64,000 bases of DNA from Herminiimonas fonticola (GCF_003293745.1 NZ_PTLZ01000001.1:124001-188000); one strand, 5' to 3'. Numbered from the stretch's first letter, positions 42,472 through 52,289 are shown. Program-made: numbers and translations. Notes: generated from the letters alone by a model not told the origin.

Positions 42472-44664
42472 TTAGAAATCGAACTGCGTCGACAAGCGGA
42501 ATACTCGCGGCGCGCCCGGAATCAGGTAACCACCAAATGCATTCGAGGTATCTCCCCAATAGAATTTGTTGAAGACGTTATCGACACCGAAGCGGAAGGT
42601 CGTTGCCGTGTTGCCGAACTTGGTTGCATAGCGCGCGCCCAGATTCAACACATGATAGCCATCGACCTTTTTGTCCAACGATGCAATTTGACTGTTTGGT
42701 GCAAACACCTTGCTCGTCGAGTAAATCCATGTGGCATTCAGCTTTACCGCTGGCATTTGCGGCAATGCGTAGTCCATGTAAACCGCCGACTTGAATTTCG
42801 GCACGTTACCAATGCGTTTACCTTCAATATCAGGATCGCCTGTGCCTTCTGCCTTGGCTTGCAAAGCGACGAAACTTGCGCCCAACATCAGATTGCGTGT
42901 AGCGCGACCTTGCGCAGCAAATTCAATACCACGATTGACTTGCTCACCTGCGGTTAGATAAGCATCAATGGCTGCCGTCGCATCGTTTGTCGATGCATGC
43001 GCATATTCGTTATGACGTTTGATTTGAAACAAGGCAGCGGACACACTCAGGTCAGGCGAAATATCCGCCTTTACACCAAATTCCAGTTGTTTGGACTTGT
43101 ACGGATCCAAAACAGATTCTGCATTAGGCAGGCCAGATGGAACTTCGCCGCCCGGCTCCAGGCCTTGTGAAGCAGATGCATAGAACGACAAGGTTTTACT
43201 TGGGCTATAGACCAATGCAACGTTCGGCAAGACATAGTCATCATCCGTGGTGCGTATCAAACCACCACCAGAATTAAACTGAACACGCTTGAGTTTTGTA
43301 TAACGTGCACCTGCATGCAATTTGAACTGTTCGTTCAATGCCATCACATCTTGCACAAAGAAAGATTGCTCTTCTTCTTTGCGACGCAAGCCTACTGGAT
43401 TGGTTGGCTGAAGAACCAAATCTCTTTGTGGTGTTGTGTAGATGTTGCCTTGCAAGCCACCCACTGTCGGATTGAACAAATAATCAGCAAAATTATCTCT
43501 TCTGTTCAAGGTCGACAAACCAGTTGTCAGTTCATGGCCAATACTTCCGGTCGCAAATTTACCTTGCAACATGGCCTGCGTGGTCATCACAGAACGTTTG
43601 TCGTTGTCCCTGCGCAAATCGTACAAACCGAAATCGCCGTTAGCACAGTAGCCAAAATTTAAGATTTCGCCTGGCGTTGTACATCCTGAAGACAACGCGA
43701 CCGCATCATCACGACGCAATTCAAATTTGTTTGCCTGCAACGTGGTACGCCAGTTGTCATTCAACTCATACTCGAATTTAACGCCCAGATTATTGCTGTC
43801 ATCAGTAACCGGCAAACTCCAGGTTTGATTATTCAACATGGTCTTGCCACTCACACTTGTCGGCAGGCGCTGATCCAGACCCAGCAATTGAAAACCTGGA
43901 ACGGTCAGCTGCGACTTGTGTTGATAATCCATGTCGACCGACAGCAAGGCGCGCGAACTCAAGCGCCAGTCGAACGCACCGGAGACAAACTTGCGATCGC
44001 CGTTCGATCCCTGCACGTAGGACTTGGTATCTTCTGCCGCAGCGTTGATGCGATAGCCGAATACGCCATTGTCCGAACGACCACCGAGATCGATCGCGCC
44101 GTAAATCGAACCACGCTCGCGCACTTCAAACGTAACCGAACGTAATGGCGTATCGGTTGGACGCCTGGTTACATAATTCAGAATGCCGCCTGAGGATGCA
44201 ATGCCTGCCTGCAAACCGGCCAGGCCTTTGAGGATTTCCAGCCGCTCCTTGTTTTCCATCGGGATAGCAGAGTGCGCAAGAATCACCATGCCATCCTTGC
44301 GGTAATTGCTTCCCATGTCTAGCGTAAAGCCGCGAATCGCAAACCAGTCAGACAAACCTACGGCGTTATACGAGTTCTGCACGCTGGCATCGTATTTGAC
44401 CGCATCAGTCGCTGTGCGAATGCTGCGTTCCTGCATTTGCTCAAGAGTGATGACGCTGATCGAAGCCGGCGTTTCACGCAACGGTGCTTCGGAAAAGCCG
44501 CCTACGCTTGCGTTGCGTGCGATGCCGTCAGCAGGTGCCGATGTGACGACGACCTCAGGCAAAACGTTATCGGACTTGTCAGCGGTCTGTGCAAAGGCAG
44601 CGGGCGCAAATGCGCAGGCAACGGCCAAGGCTATCAGTTTGTGACGGGAAGGAAATGCGGACAT
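42472..44664 (-). CDS. TonB-dependent receptor under TPP riboswitch, probable thiamine uptake
   Basis: Protein of 730 aa. A signal peptide ends at AAFAQ. The plug has LPEVVVTSAPADG, ETPASISVITLEQMQERS, SDWFAIRGFTLDMG and ILKGLAGLQAGIASSGGILNYVTRRPT, then a long barrel ends in VFRLSTQFDF, a standard TonB receptor C-terminus. By architecture alone it would be called a siderophore receptor; the TPP riboswitch in its leader indicates a thiamine role. ATG 44664 is chosen for the signal peptide. Together with the PnuC-like transporter and kinase it would form an import route. Confidence 0.9.
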   Translation of the reverse strand: MSAFPSRHKLIALAVACAFAPAAFAQTADKSDNVLPEVVVTSAPADGIARNASVGGFSEAPLRETPASISVITLEQMQERSIRTATDAVKYDASVQNSYNAVGLSDWFAIRGFTLDMGSNYRKDGMVILAHSAIPMENKERLEILKGLAGLQAGIASSGGILNYVTRRPTDTPLRSVTFEVRERGSIYGAIDLGGRSDNGVFGYRINAAAEDTKSYVQGSNGDRKFVSGAFDWRLSSRALLSVDMDYQHKSQLTVPGFQLLGLDQRLPTSVSGKTMLNNQTWSLPVTDDSNNLGVKFEYELNDNWRTTLQANKFELRRDDAVALSSGCTTPGEILNFGYCANGDFGLYDLRRDNDKRSVMTTQAMLQGKFATGSIGHELTTGLSTLNRRDNFADYLFNPTVGGLQGNIYTTPQRDLVLQPTNPVGLRRKEEEQSFFVQDVMALNEQFKLHAGARYTKLKRVQFNSGGGLIRTTDDDYVLPNVALVYSPSKTLSFYASASQGLEPGGEVPSGLPNAESVLDPYKSKQLEFGVKADISPDLSVSAALFQIKRHNEYAHASTNDATAAIDAYLTAGEQVNRGIEFAAQGRATRNLMLGASFVALQAKAEGTGDPDIEGKRIGNVPKFKSAVYMDYALPQMPAVKLNATWIYSTSKVFAPNSQIASLDKKVDGYHVLNLGARYATKFGNTATTFRFGVDNVFNKFYWGDTSNAFGGYLIPGAPRVFRLSTQFDF

Positions 44665-44749
44665 AGTTTGCTCACTCAACAATCGCGTTATGGACAAGCG
44701 CGCGAAGGAACGAACAAAGAGTCTCTGGGGGAATAACCTTGAGTGGCTT

Positions 44750-44832
44750 TGCGCTTCCCTACGCTGGCATTATCCAGGTCAGGTTCAAGGGTTTCATCTC
44801 ACCCAAAGACATTTGTCTTCAGGACCCCTAGC
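44750..44832 (-). promoter_or_regulatory. TPP (thiamine pyrophosphate) riboswitch
   Basis: On the minus strand the leader contains GGGGTCCTGAAGAC, then GGGTGAGATGA, then ACCCTTGAACCTGACCTGG, ATAATGCCAGCGTAGGGAA: the conserved THI-element core in the right order. Downstream CCACTCAA (44747-44739 region) can pair with TTGAGTGAG (44679-44671) close to the start codon, a plausible switch that hides the ribosome-binding site when TPP is bound. The aptamer call is strong; the expression mechanism is inference. Confidence 0.95.
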
Positions 44833-45086
44833 GTGGACCGCATACTAACATGGAAAAAGTAGCGTACGGAACGGCATTTTTACCGAAAGTTGCAGCAAAT
44901 ATCGCCGATCTTAACCGAGATCAATTTATGCAGGTGGGCGATGAATGCCGCGCTGGATTTATCCCACTGGCATGCATAGCGCTACGTCAGAATGATGAGG
45001 GGGGTGCAATAGGGATCGCGACCTTGTTGCCAGATTTGGAGGTTGACTGGGTGAACAGATCTTGTTTTTAATGCAAGGTAGCAAAT

Positions 45087-45524
<438 letters not shown>

Positions 45525-45570
45525 TCAATGACTTGATTACTGACATAGTCACTTGTAAATACATGCGTAT

Positions 45571-46140
45571 TTATTCAACGCCCTTGCTGGTAAGACCGGT
45601 GGAATCCGCATCCAGTTCAACGATGGGTGGATAAAGCACAGTCAACACGTGCAACTCCTCATCGCCTGACGGACCTTTCAGCGTCACGCTATCGCCTTCA
45701 AATGCCTTGAGCAGAGCTTGTGCAACCGGCGACAACCAGCTGATCTTGCCGTTGGCCGGATCCAGTTCATCCAGCCCAACGATAGTCACCGTGTGTTGCT
45801 CGCCATGTTCATGCCGATAAGTAACAGTCGCACCGAAAAAGATTTGCTGCTCGCCGGCATGTACTGAGGGATCAACAATTTCTGCCATTTCCAACCGTGT
45901 TTGCAGGTAGTGAATACGCCGTTCGATTTCACGCACTTGCATTTCAGATGAGCCGCCTGCCAAATCCGTATTGCGCTCATCGCCCTTCGTCGCCATGCGC
46001 AGTGATTCCAGCAAATGCTGCAACTCGATTTGCAGATGCTGATAGCCGGCGGGCGTTATGTAATTGCGCACACCTGTCGGCATTTCCGGCAGGATTGACA
46101 GTGGTTCGTCGCCGCTCTCTTTTACGAATGCCTTGTTCAT
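45571..46140 (-). CDS. GreA/GreB-family transcription factor, atypical
   Basis: Protein of 189 aa. An N-terminal coiled-coil (YITPAGYQHLQIELQHLLESL, then EMQVREIERRIHYLQTRLEMAEIVDP) and the C-terminal FKBP-like domain (VTYRHEHGEQHTVTIVGLDELDP, ISWLSPVAQALLKAFEGDSVTL) match GreA/B. The tip normally reads DLSENAEY with catalytic acidic residues; here it reads TDLAGGSSEM, so the second acidic residue is displaced. It may be a Gre-like factor binding RNA polymerase secondary channel without strong cleavage activity. ATG 46140 is chosen; 46149 is possible. Confidence 0.85.
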   Translation of the reverse strand: MNKAFVKESGDEPLSILPEMPTGVRNYITPAGYQHLQIELQHLLESLRMATKGDERNTDLAGGSSEMQVREIERRIHYLQTRLEMAEIVDPSVHAGEQQIFFGATVTYRHEHGEQHTVTIVGLDELDPANGKISWLSPVAQALLKAFEGDSVTLKGPSGDEELHVLTVLYPPIVELDADSTGLTSKGVE

Positions 46141-46277
46141 GATGTGCACCGAATGCGCAGGGATATAGATATAAGACTAACAGCATCGCCGCAAGGCCGT
46201 GCGATGTCAGTACGCTACATCACATAAGGGCTTGCGTAGAGGGAAGGTTTATTGAGAACCGACTTTAATGCAAAATT

Positions 46278-46688
46278 TCAGAGTGGGATTTTGCCGCGCA
46301 TGACCTTGGTTTGGCCGCGAGCATTTTTGGTATCCAGACGTTTGCGTTGAGAACCGTAAGTAGGCTTGGTAGCGCGTCGCGTTTTCGGCAGGATGGTGAC
46401 GTTGGCAATGATTTCTTGCAGCCGTCGCAACGCTTCTTCGCGACTTTGCTCCTGGCTGCGACCTTCCTGCGCCTTGATGACGATCACGCCTTCTTTGGTG
46501 ATGCGCTGATCGTTCAGCAGCAACAAGCGTTCTTTCAGATAATCCGGCAATGAAGAAGCGCCTATATCGAAGCGCAAGTGAATGGCGGTCGCCACTTTAT
46601 TCACATTCTGTCCGCCCGGGCCTTGCGCCCGGATGGCTGTCAGATCGATTTCGCTATCGTCGATAGCGAGGGTGCCAGTGATCTGCAT
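46278..46688 (-). CDS. arfB: Alternative ribosome-rescue factor ArfB (peptidyl-tRNA hydrolase, YaeJ type)
   Basis: Protein of 136 aa. The N-terminal domain contains the GGQ motif in RAQGPGGQNVNKVATAIHLRFD, which cleaves the nascent peptide from tRNA on stalled ribosomes. The C-terminal tail is rich in Lys and Arg (RATKPTYGSQRKRLDTKNARGQTK), as needed to enter the empty mRNA channel. Length fits ArfB and is too short for a release factor. It stands alone between two small genes. Confidence 0.95.
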   Translation of the reverse strand: MQITGTLAIDDSEIDLTAIRAQGPGGQNVNKVATAIHLRFDIGASSLPDYLKERLLLLNDQRITKEGVIVIKAQEGRSQEQSREEALRRLQEIIANVTILPKTRRATKPTYGSQRKRLDTKNARGQTKVMRGKIPL

Positions 46689-46759
46689 GTTATTGATGGC
46701 ACGCCGACGTGCTCATCGCAAGCTGCCGTTTATAACAGCAACTTGCATTATTGATTGAA

Positions 46760-46945
46760 TCAGACGTCGGACCACAACTTGCCACCGGTTGACCAGTTCT
46801 CGCGCTTCACATCTTCGATGATGATATCGACCGATTCAGCGCTGGAACCGAGAGTTGCGACGGTTGCTTCGGTCACTGCTTTGACGAATGCACGTTTTTG
46901 TTCGACTGTGCGGCCTTCGAATAATTGAACATTGATAGTTGGCAT
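46760..46945 (-). CDS. 4-oxalocrotonate tautomerase family protein
   Basis: Protein of 61 aa. MPTINVQLFEGRTVEQKRAFV starts with the Met-Pro in which Pro1, after Met removal, is the catalytic base of the tautomerase superfamily. It probably forms a hexamer and may interconvert enol and keto acids. GGAAAATCC precedes the start. Arg in GRT and the tail NWSTGGKLWSDV are normal for the family. Its substrate is unknown; it lies on the same strand as ArfB and upstream of it. Confidence 0.9.
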   Translation of the reverse strand: MPTINVQLFEGRTVEQKRAFVKAVTEATVATLGSSAESVDIIIEDVKRENWSTGGKLWSDV

Positions 46946-47010
46946 GGATTTTCCTTTTTAGTTAATCAATAAATTCTGAAACAAAGTGAATGAGTTGAAT
47001 TGCCTGGCCA

Positions 47011-47787
47011 TTAATGACGATAGGACGGCGATACTGCATCAAGCCTGCGCAGTAAAGCTGGCCATTCGAGTATGCCTTCCGGCGAACCGTCACCCAGCAA
47101 TTCCTTGTAAGTCTTGGCACAAACTTCAGGCGCCGGAATATTCAACGGACCACCACCGGATTGCGCTTTCAACTGGAAGGAACAGGCTTTATCCAGCGTA
47201 TCCATCAGCACATAAGCTTCGGCTATCGTGCGGCCGCTGATCAGCGTGCCGTGATTGCGTAATAGCATCGCCGGATAATCACCCAGGCGTTCAATCAATC
47301 TTGTTTGCTCGACTGGCGACAGCGCCAAGCCTTCGTAATCGTGATAACCCATTTGCTGATAGAAGCGCATTGCATGTTGCGACAAAGGCAGCAAACCGCC
47401 TTGCTGCATGCCGACCGCCACACCGTTTTCATTATGCAAATGCATCACGCACATCGCATCCTTGCGTGCGCTGTGTACCGCACCGTGGATCGCAAAGCCG
47501 GTCACGTTCACACGCACGTTTTGATCGCCGATGATCTTGCCTTGCAAATCAATTTTGACCAGATTCGACGCGGTAATTTCTTCGAAACGCAAGCCGAATG
47601 GATTGATCAAGAAATGATTTTCTTCGCCGGGCACTGTCGCCGAGATATGCGTGTAGATCAGGTCATCCCAATTTTTCAGCGCGCAGAGGTGATAGCAGGC
47701 CGCGAGATCGACGCGCACTTGCCATTCGGCATCGCTGATACCAGCCGGTGCAGCTTTAACAACGGAATTATTCATATTGCCTTGCAT
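47011..47787 (-). CDS. Class II aldolase/adducin domain protein
   Basis: Protein of 258 aa. HLHNENGVAVGM contains the zinc-binding HxH, and LLRNHGTLISG supplies a later His and the conserved turn, as in class II aldolases such as fuculose phosphate aldolase. LCALKNWDDLIYTHISATVPGEENHFLINPFGLRFEEI is the standard N-terminal block. Many of these cytosolic proteins have unknown substrates. Start at ATG 47787 or 47775. A stem-loop terminator lies 130 bp upstream. Confidence 0.87.
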   Translation of the reverse strand: MQGNMNNSVVKAAPAGISDAEWQVRVDLAACYHLCALKNWDDLIYTHISATVPGEENHFLINPFGLRFEEITASNLVKIDLQGKIIGDQNVRVNVTGFAIHGAVHSARKDAMCVMHLHNENGVAVGMQQGGLLPLSQHAMRFYQQMGYHDYEGLALSPVEQTRLIERLGDYPAMLLRNHGTLISGRTIAEAYVLMDTLDKACSFQLKAQSGGGPLNIPAPEVCAKTYKELLGDGSPEGILEWPALLRRLDAVSPSYRH

Positions 47788-47923
47788 TGAAATCTGAATT
47801 TGGATGCGCTTTGCACGTCTGTATGCAAACGCAAATTATAAAGTCATTAGCTGCGCCATGTCCGGCTTGAACACGGGAGATTCGTATGAATGCCGGCATC
47901 GAAGCACACGAAGAGACGCTTCG

Positions 47924-47970
47924 GAAAAAGAAAAGTCATGCAGACAAAACGCCGCATGACTTTTCTTTTA
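47924..47970. terminator. Bidirectional intrinsic terminator
   Basis: GAAAAAGAAAAGTCATGC pairs with GCATGACTTTTCTTTT around a loop ACAAAACGCC-like spacer, between the aldolase and pirin genes. Confidence 0.85.
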
Positions 47971-47977
47971 CACAGAA

Positions 47978-48844
47978 TCAGACAGGAATCTGCGCAAAGC
48001 GACCGCTATTGAAATCATCGATGGCTTGAATGATTTCAGCCTGGCTATTCATCACGAAAGGGCCGTGACCAACGATTTCTTCATTGATCGCTTCACCACT
48101 GAGTATCAGGAAAACCGCATCGCTATTCGCTTCTATCGCCACCTTGCTGCCCGCGCTATCCAGCAAGACCATCTGCGCCTCGCGCGCGACACTTTCGCCA
48201 TTGACCAAGACCGTACCGTGTAACACGATCAATGCCGAGTTCCAGCCATCGGTCAGCGAGAACTCAGTCGCTTGGCCTTGCTTCAGATTCACATCCCACA
48301 CTTGCATGGGCGTGAAAGTATGCGCTGGCCCGGCATGACCGTCATAGTCGCCAGCGATGACACGCAAGCTGCCTGCATCATTCGGCAAAGCCACGACCGG
48401 AATATCGTTGCCAACAATTGCTTGATAACCGGGCGGCGCCATCTTGTCTTTCGCTGGCAGATTGACCCATAGCTGCACCATCTCCAGCGTACCGCCGGAA
48501 CGCGTGAACGCTTCCGAATGAAATTCCTGATGCAGGATGCCGGAGCCCGCCGTCATCCATTGCACATCGCCAGGGCCAATCACACCGCCTTTACCAGTGG
48601 AGTCGCGATGCTCGACCTCGCCCTTGTAGACGATAGTGACAGTCTCAAACCCGCGATGCGGATGCGAACCCACGCCAGGCGGGTGATCTGCCGCCGCAAA
48701 TTCTGCCGGGCCGGCATAATCAAGCAACAAGAAGGGGCTGAGTTGCTTGCCGTGACTGTGATACGAAAACATGGAGCGCACCGGGAAGCCGTCACCTACC
48801 CAATGTGGGCGAGGAGCGTCAGATACATTGATGACTTTTTTCAT
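47978..48844 (-). CDS. Pirin family protein
   Basis: Protein of 288 aa with two cupin domains. The metal site of the first is in SHPHRGFETVTIVYKGEVEHRDSTG (His, His, His and Glu), and the second block GPGDVQWMTAGSGILHQEFHSE carries further ligands. Bacterial pirins are often quercetin dioxygenase-like or regulate redox genes. No direct neighbour in an operon. It ends just next to a terminator; its start is in the 369-bp gap preceding ahpC. Confidence 0.92.
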   Translation of the reverse strand: MKKVINVSDAPRPHWVGDGFPVRSMFSYHSHGKQLSPFLLLDYAGPAEFAAADHPPGVGSHPHRGFETVTIVYKGEVEHRDSTGKGGVIGPGDVQWMTAGSGILHQEFHSEAFTRSGGTLEMVQLWVNLPAKDKMAPPGYQAIVGNDIPVVALPNDAGSLRVIAGDYDGHAGPAHTFTPMQVWDVNLKQGQATEFSLTDGWNSALIVLHGTVLVNGESVAREAQMVLLDSAGSKVAIEANSDAVFLILSGEAINEEIVGHGPFVMNSQAEIIQAIDDFNSGRFAQIPV

Positions 48845-49213
48845 GAAACTGTCCTTTCGGTAAGCTTCTTATATGCGGTCTGACACCACGTAAAGCAAGA
48901 GTAGCCAGACTTTTCAGGCGTTCCTTCGTACGTCAAATTATTGAATTTGCACACTGCAAACCCAATGTATTCAAGGCTGACAACAAGGAAAATTACGCTC
49001 AACGCTGATTGCACAAGCAATTCCTGGCACCACCGACAACAATAAAAACGGTAAGCCTGCATAATAGCCAATTCGCTATTAAGTCCGACTAGCTAGCTGC
49101 CGTGTCGATAGCTAAAACAAATTGAAGTTCTAAAGTAAATCAATTATACAAATGATGGACGCCAGTCTATTATTCGTACTCACACCAATTTTTAACCCTG
49201 AAGGAAACACGAC
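48845..49213. other. 369-bp region between pirin and ahpC
   Basis: Contains the divergent promoters for pirin (minus) and ahpC (plus). The only clear element is an inverted repeat at 49063-49080 (AATAGC-N6-GCTATT); no small gene was seen. Confidence 0.5.
49063..49080. promoter_or_regulatory. Dyad AATAGC-N6-GCTATT in the ahpC upstream region
   Basis: A perfect six-base inverted repeat about 135 bp upstream of the ahpC start. It has a vague resemblance to the OxyR ATAG-N7-CTAT pattern but with one extra base in the spacer. It is offered only as a candidate operator. Confidence 0.3.
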
Positions 49214-49777
49214 ATGTCCCTTATCAACACCCAAGTCCAACCCTTTAAGACCCAGGCTTTCCATAACGGCAAGTTCATTGAAGTCACCGAGCAATCGTTG
49301 AAGGGTAAATGGTCTGTACTGATTTTCATGCCAGCAGCGTTCACATTCAACTGCCCTACCGAAGTTGAAGATGCAGCTGACAGCTATGCAGAATTCCAAA
49401 AACTGGGCGCAGAAGTCTACATCGTCACAACCGATACACACTTCTCGCACAAAGTTTGGCACGAAACATCGCCAGCAGTTGGCAAAGCTAAATTCCCATT
49501 GGTTGGTGACCCAACCCACACATTGACCAACGCATTCGGCGTGCACATCCCTGAAGCTGGTTTGGCACTGCGCGGTACTTTCGTCATCAATCCAGACGGC
49601 GTCATCAAAACTCTGGAAATCCATGACAACGCAATCGCTCGTGACGTTTCCGAAACACTGCGCAAGCTGAAAGCTGCTCAATACGTTGCGGCTCATCCGA
49701 ACGAAGTTTGCCCAGCTAAATGGAAAGAAGGCGAAAAAACCATCGCTCCATCGCTGGACCTGGTTGGCAAGATCTAA
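49214..49777 (+). CDS. ahpC: Alkyl hydroperoxide reductase AhpC (2-Cys peroxiredoxin)
   Basis: Protein of 187 aa. FTFNCPTEVED contains the peroxidatic Cys and HPNEVCPAKW the resolving Cys, with the usual Trp and GG motifs between. It reduces H2O2 and organic peroxides with electrons from AhpF, encoded 96 bp downstream. GAAGGAAACACGAC precedes ATG 49214, giving a good ribosome-binding site. Length equals E. coli AhpC. Expressed under peroxide stress in most proteobacteria; control by OxyR is not shown here. Confidence 0.97.
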   Translation: MSLINTQVQPFKTQAFHNGKFIEVTEQSLKGKWSVLIFMPAAFTFNCPTEVEDAADSYAEFQKLGAEVYIVTTDTHFSHKVWHETSPAVGKAKFPLVGDPTHTLTNAFGVHIPEAGLALRGTFVINPDGVIKTLEIHDNAIARDVSETLRKLKAAQYVAAHPNEVCPAKWKEGEKTIAPSLDLVGKI

Positions 49778-49873
49778 GTAGTCGTTATAAGTAGTAGCTA
49801 AGCAATACCGTCCGGGCCACGTGGTCCGGACGTGCAAGACCTCTATCAAACTGTAAAGAAAGCAGGGACCATC

Positions 49874-51469
49874 ATGTTGGATGCCAATCTCAAAACCCAA
49901 TTAACAGCTTACTTGGAAAAGATCGTGCAACCGATCGAGATCGTCGCGTCACTCGATGGCAGCGACAAATCTCGTGAATTGCAGGAGCTGCTGCAAGAAA
50001 TCGTTGCGTTGACCGACAAGATCACTCTGATCGAACGCACCGACGACAACGAGCGCAAACCGTCTTTCCAAATTAAACGTCCAGATGCACACGCAGGCAT
50101 TCAGTTCGCCGCGATTCCTATGGGCCACGAATTCACTTCACTGGTACTGGCATTGCTGCAAACCGGCGGCCATCCATTGAAACTCGAAGACTCGGTCATT
50201 GAACAAATCCGTAATCTGGACGGCGACTACACCTTCGAGACCTATATGTCCTTGTCGTGCCATAACTGCCCGGAAGTCGTGCAAGCGTTTAACGTCATGG
50301 CCTTGATCAACCCACGCATCCGTGCTGTCACGATCGATGGTGGTTTGTTCCAGGACGAAGTGAAAGAACGCGAAATCATGGCCGTGCCGACAACCTTCCT
50401 GAACGGACAAGCGTTCGAATCAGGTCGCGTCAGCATCGAACAGATTCTTGCCAAACTCGACACCGGCGGTAACAAGCGCAAGCAGGAAGAGCTCAGCGCA
50501 AAAGCACCCTACGATGTATTGATCGTAGGCGGCGGACCTGCGGGTGCAGCAGCTGCGATTTATGCAGCACGCAAAGGGATTCGTACCGGCGTAGTGGCAG
50601 AACGTTTCGGCGGTCAAGTGCTGGATACTTTGTCGATCGAAAACTTCGTGTCCGTACAAGAAACCGACGGTCCGAAATTTGCGGTCGCACTGGAACAGCA
50701 CGTACGCAGCTATGAAGTCGACATCATGAACGTGCAACTCGCTTCCGAGTTGGTTCCGGGCAAGCTGATCGAAGTCAAACTGAAAGATGGCGGCTCGCTG
50801 AAAAGCAAAACCGTGATCCTCGCCACCGGCGCACGCTGGAGAACCATCAACGTGCCGGGTGAAAACGAGTACCGTAACAAAGGTGTTGCGTATTGCCCGC
50901 ACTGCGACGGTCCGTTGTTCAAAGGCAAACGTGTGGCAGTCGTTGGCGGCGGCAACTCGGGTGTTGAAGCAGCAATCGATCTGGCTGGTATCGTCGGTCA
51001 CGTCACTTTGATCGAATACGATTCAGCCTTGCGTGCAGACGCAGTGTTGCAACGCAAGTTGCACAGCCTGGCTAACGTTACCGTGATCACGTCAGCACAA
51101 ACGACGGAAATCACTGGCGACGGCAAACGCGTCAACGGTTTGGTCTACAAGGATAGAAAATCCGAAGAGATCAACACAGTTGAACTGGAAGGCGTCTTCA
51201 TCCAGATCGGCTTGGTGCCAAACACCGAATGGCTGAAAGGTACGGTTGCCTTGTCGCGTCATGGCGAAATCGAAGTCGATGCACGTGGCCAGACTTCAGT
51301 GCCAGGCGTGTTTGCTGCAGGCGATGTCACGACTGTGCCGTACAAGCAGATCGTGATTGCAGTCGGCGAAGGCTCGAAAGCAGCGTTGAGCGCATTCGAT
51401 CATCTGATCCGTACTCCGGATACTGATGAAGAAGTCGTGGCAGTCAAAGGTGAAGCAGTTCCTGCCTAA
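49874..51469 (+). CDS. ahpF: Alkyl hydroperoxide reductase subunit F (AhpF)
   Basis: Protein of 531 aa, close to the E. coli length. The N-terminal domain (~200 aa) has the CHNCPEV disulfide site (CxxC) that donates to AhpC. The C-terminal part is thioredoxin reductase-like: [19 protein letters not shown] (FAD), [23 protein letters not shown] with the redox CxxC and NAD(P) binding. ATG 49874 has AGGGA upstream; a longer start lacks one. A terminator follows. Confidence 0.97.
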   Translation: MLDANLKTQLTAYLEKIVQPIEIVASLDGSDKSRELQELLQEIVALTDKITLIERTDDNERKPSFQIKRPDAHAGIQFAAIPMGHEFTSLVLALLQTGGHPLKLEDSVIEQIRNLDGDYTFETYMSLSCHNCPEVVQAFNVMALINPRIRAVTIDGGLFQDEVKEREIMAVPTTFLNGQAFESGRVSIEQILAKLDTGGNKRKQEELSAKAPYDVLIVGGGPAGAAAAIYAARKGIRTGVVAERFGGQVLDTLSIENFVSVQETDGPKFAVALEQHVRSYEVDIMNVQLASELVPGKLIEVKLKDGGSLKSKTVILATGARWRTINVPGENEYRNKGVAYCPHCDGPLFKGKRVAVVGGGNSGVEAAIDLAGIVGHVTLIEYDSALRADAVLQRKLHSLANVTVITSAQTTEITGDGKRVNGLVYKDRKSEEINTVELEGVFIQIGLVPNTEWLKGTVALSRHGEIEVDARGQTSVPGVFAAGDVTTVPYKQIVIAVGEGSKAALSAFDHLIRTPDTDEEVVAVKGEAVPA

Positions 51470-51483
51470 ACTTCGATCGCACA

Positions 51484-51514
51484 CAAAAAAGCCGCAGAGA
51501 TGCGGCTTTTTTAT
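51484..51514. terminator. Intrinsic terminator after ahpF
   Basis: AAAAAAGCCGCA, GAGA loop, TGCGGCTTTTTT. Symmetric A/T runs let it serve the convergent gene too. Confidence 0.93.
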
Positions 51515-51527
51515 TGGGCTACGTTTT

Positions 51528-51893
51528 TCAGAAACTGTATTCGCCGAATACATATTTATCGAAACTGAACTTGCTGCCACCTGGCAGCGAGTCGACCAGC
51601 CGCTTTGCATTCTTTGCCGAGATAAAGACATCCGCTGTTTGATCCTTGCTGCGGAACCTGGTCGCAGGACTCAAAATGGTATTGGCCTTGATTCTGATGT
51701 GACGGATGACCTTGGCTCTTTCACTGCAAAGCAAAAAATGCTGCTCTTGCCGAAAACCGGACAGCGGAATATTCAGCCACCATCCTTCATCACCGGCGTA
51801 AGGCACGATCGTGGACCATATCGTGTTGCGCTCGTTCAGCAGGTTGGCGTGCAGGTCTTGATTGACCAGCTTGATTGCTTCTATCTTGTTCAT
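51528..51893 (-). CDS. Hypothetical protein
   Basis: Protein of 121 aa, starting MNKIEAIKLVNQDLHANLL. It has an alternating pattern (WWLNIPLSGFRQEQHFLLC, KVIRHIRIKANTILSP) suggestive of a small beta-rich domain and no signal peptide. No family is recognised. The chosen ATG 51893 is in a region with weak ribosome-binding site. It converges with ahpF across a terminator; a second terminator lies upstream of it. Confidence 0.65.
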   Translation of the reverse strand: MNKIEAIKLVNQDLHANLLNERNTIWSTIVPYAGDEGWWLNIPLSGFRQEQHFLLCSERAKVIRHIRIKANTILSPATRFRSKDQTADVFISAKNAKRLVDSLPGGSKFSFDKYVFGEYSF

Positions 51894-51966
51894 GGTGACT
51901 TTATCGAATGCGGTGGATGCGCAAGGCATCTATAGGCGAGAGGATAAAGCAAATCATGGTGCGCCA

Positions 51967-52001
51967 TAAAAAATACCGTCTATAGACGGTATTTTTTATT
52001 T
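51967..52001. terminator. Hairpin with T/A tails upstream of the hypothetical gene
   Basis: AAAAAATACCGTC, loop TATA, GACGGTATTTTTT. It could terminate plus-strand readthrough. The minus-strand gene starts at 51893 just beyond it. Confidence 0.8.
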
Positions 52002-52289
52002 CCAGAACAAGATTGATTTCAATATCAAAAAAGCACGATGATGACGAGCAGAGTTCCTATCCCAATATACATTTGATTCTGTTTGAGTAAAAACGCGATA
52101 TCAAAACATGTTGCGTACAAACCAATCCGTGCAATACATCACATGCAAGTTCAAAAAATCAGGCTATTATTTCAAAACACGTGGCAACCCGAACGTGAAA
52201 AATATCAGCGTTATATAAGTTGTTAACTACGAGACTGCATCGTTGCAAGAGGCGATGTATAGGTTGGCCCATAAAAGGAGACTAGTTAT

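Noticed and set aside
44850-45071. 73-codon frame after the TPP riboswitch
   Set aside because: No Shine-Dalgarno sequence and no family; it overlaps likely promoter DNA for the receptor. Possible but unsupported.
52013-52033. FNR-like TTGAT...ATCAA near ompW
   Set aside because: The spacer is six bases, not the four needed for an FNR box, and it lies about 270 bp upstream of ompW.
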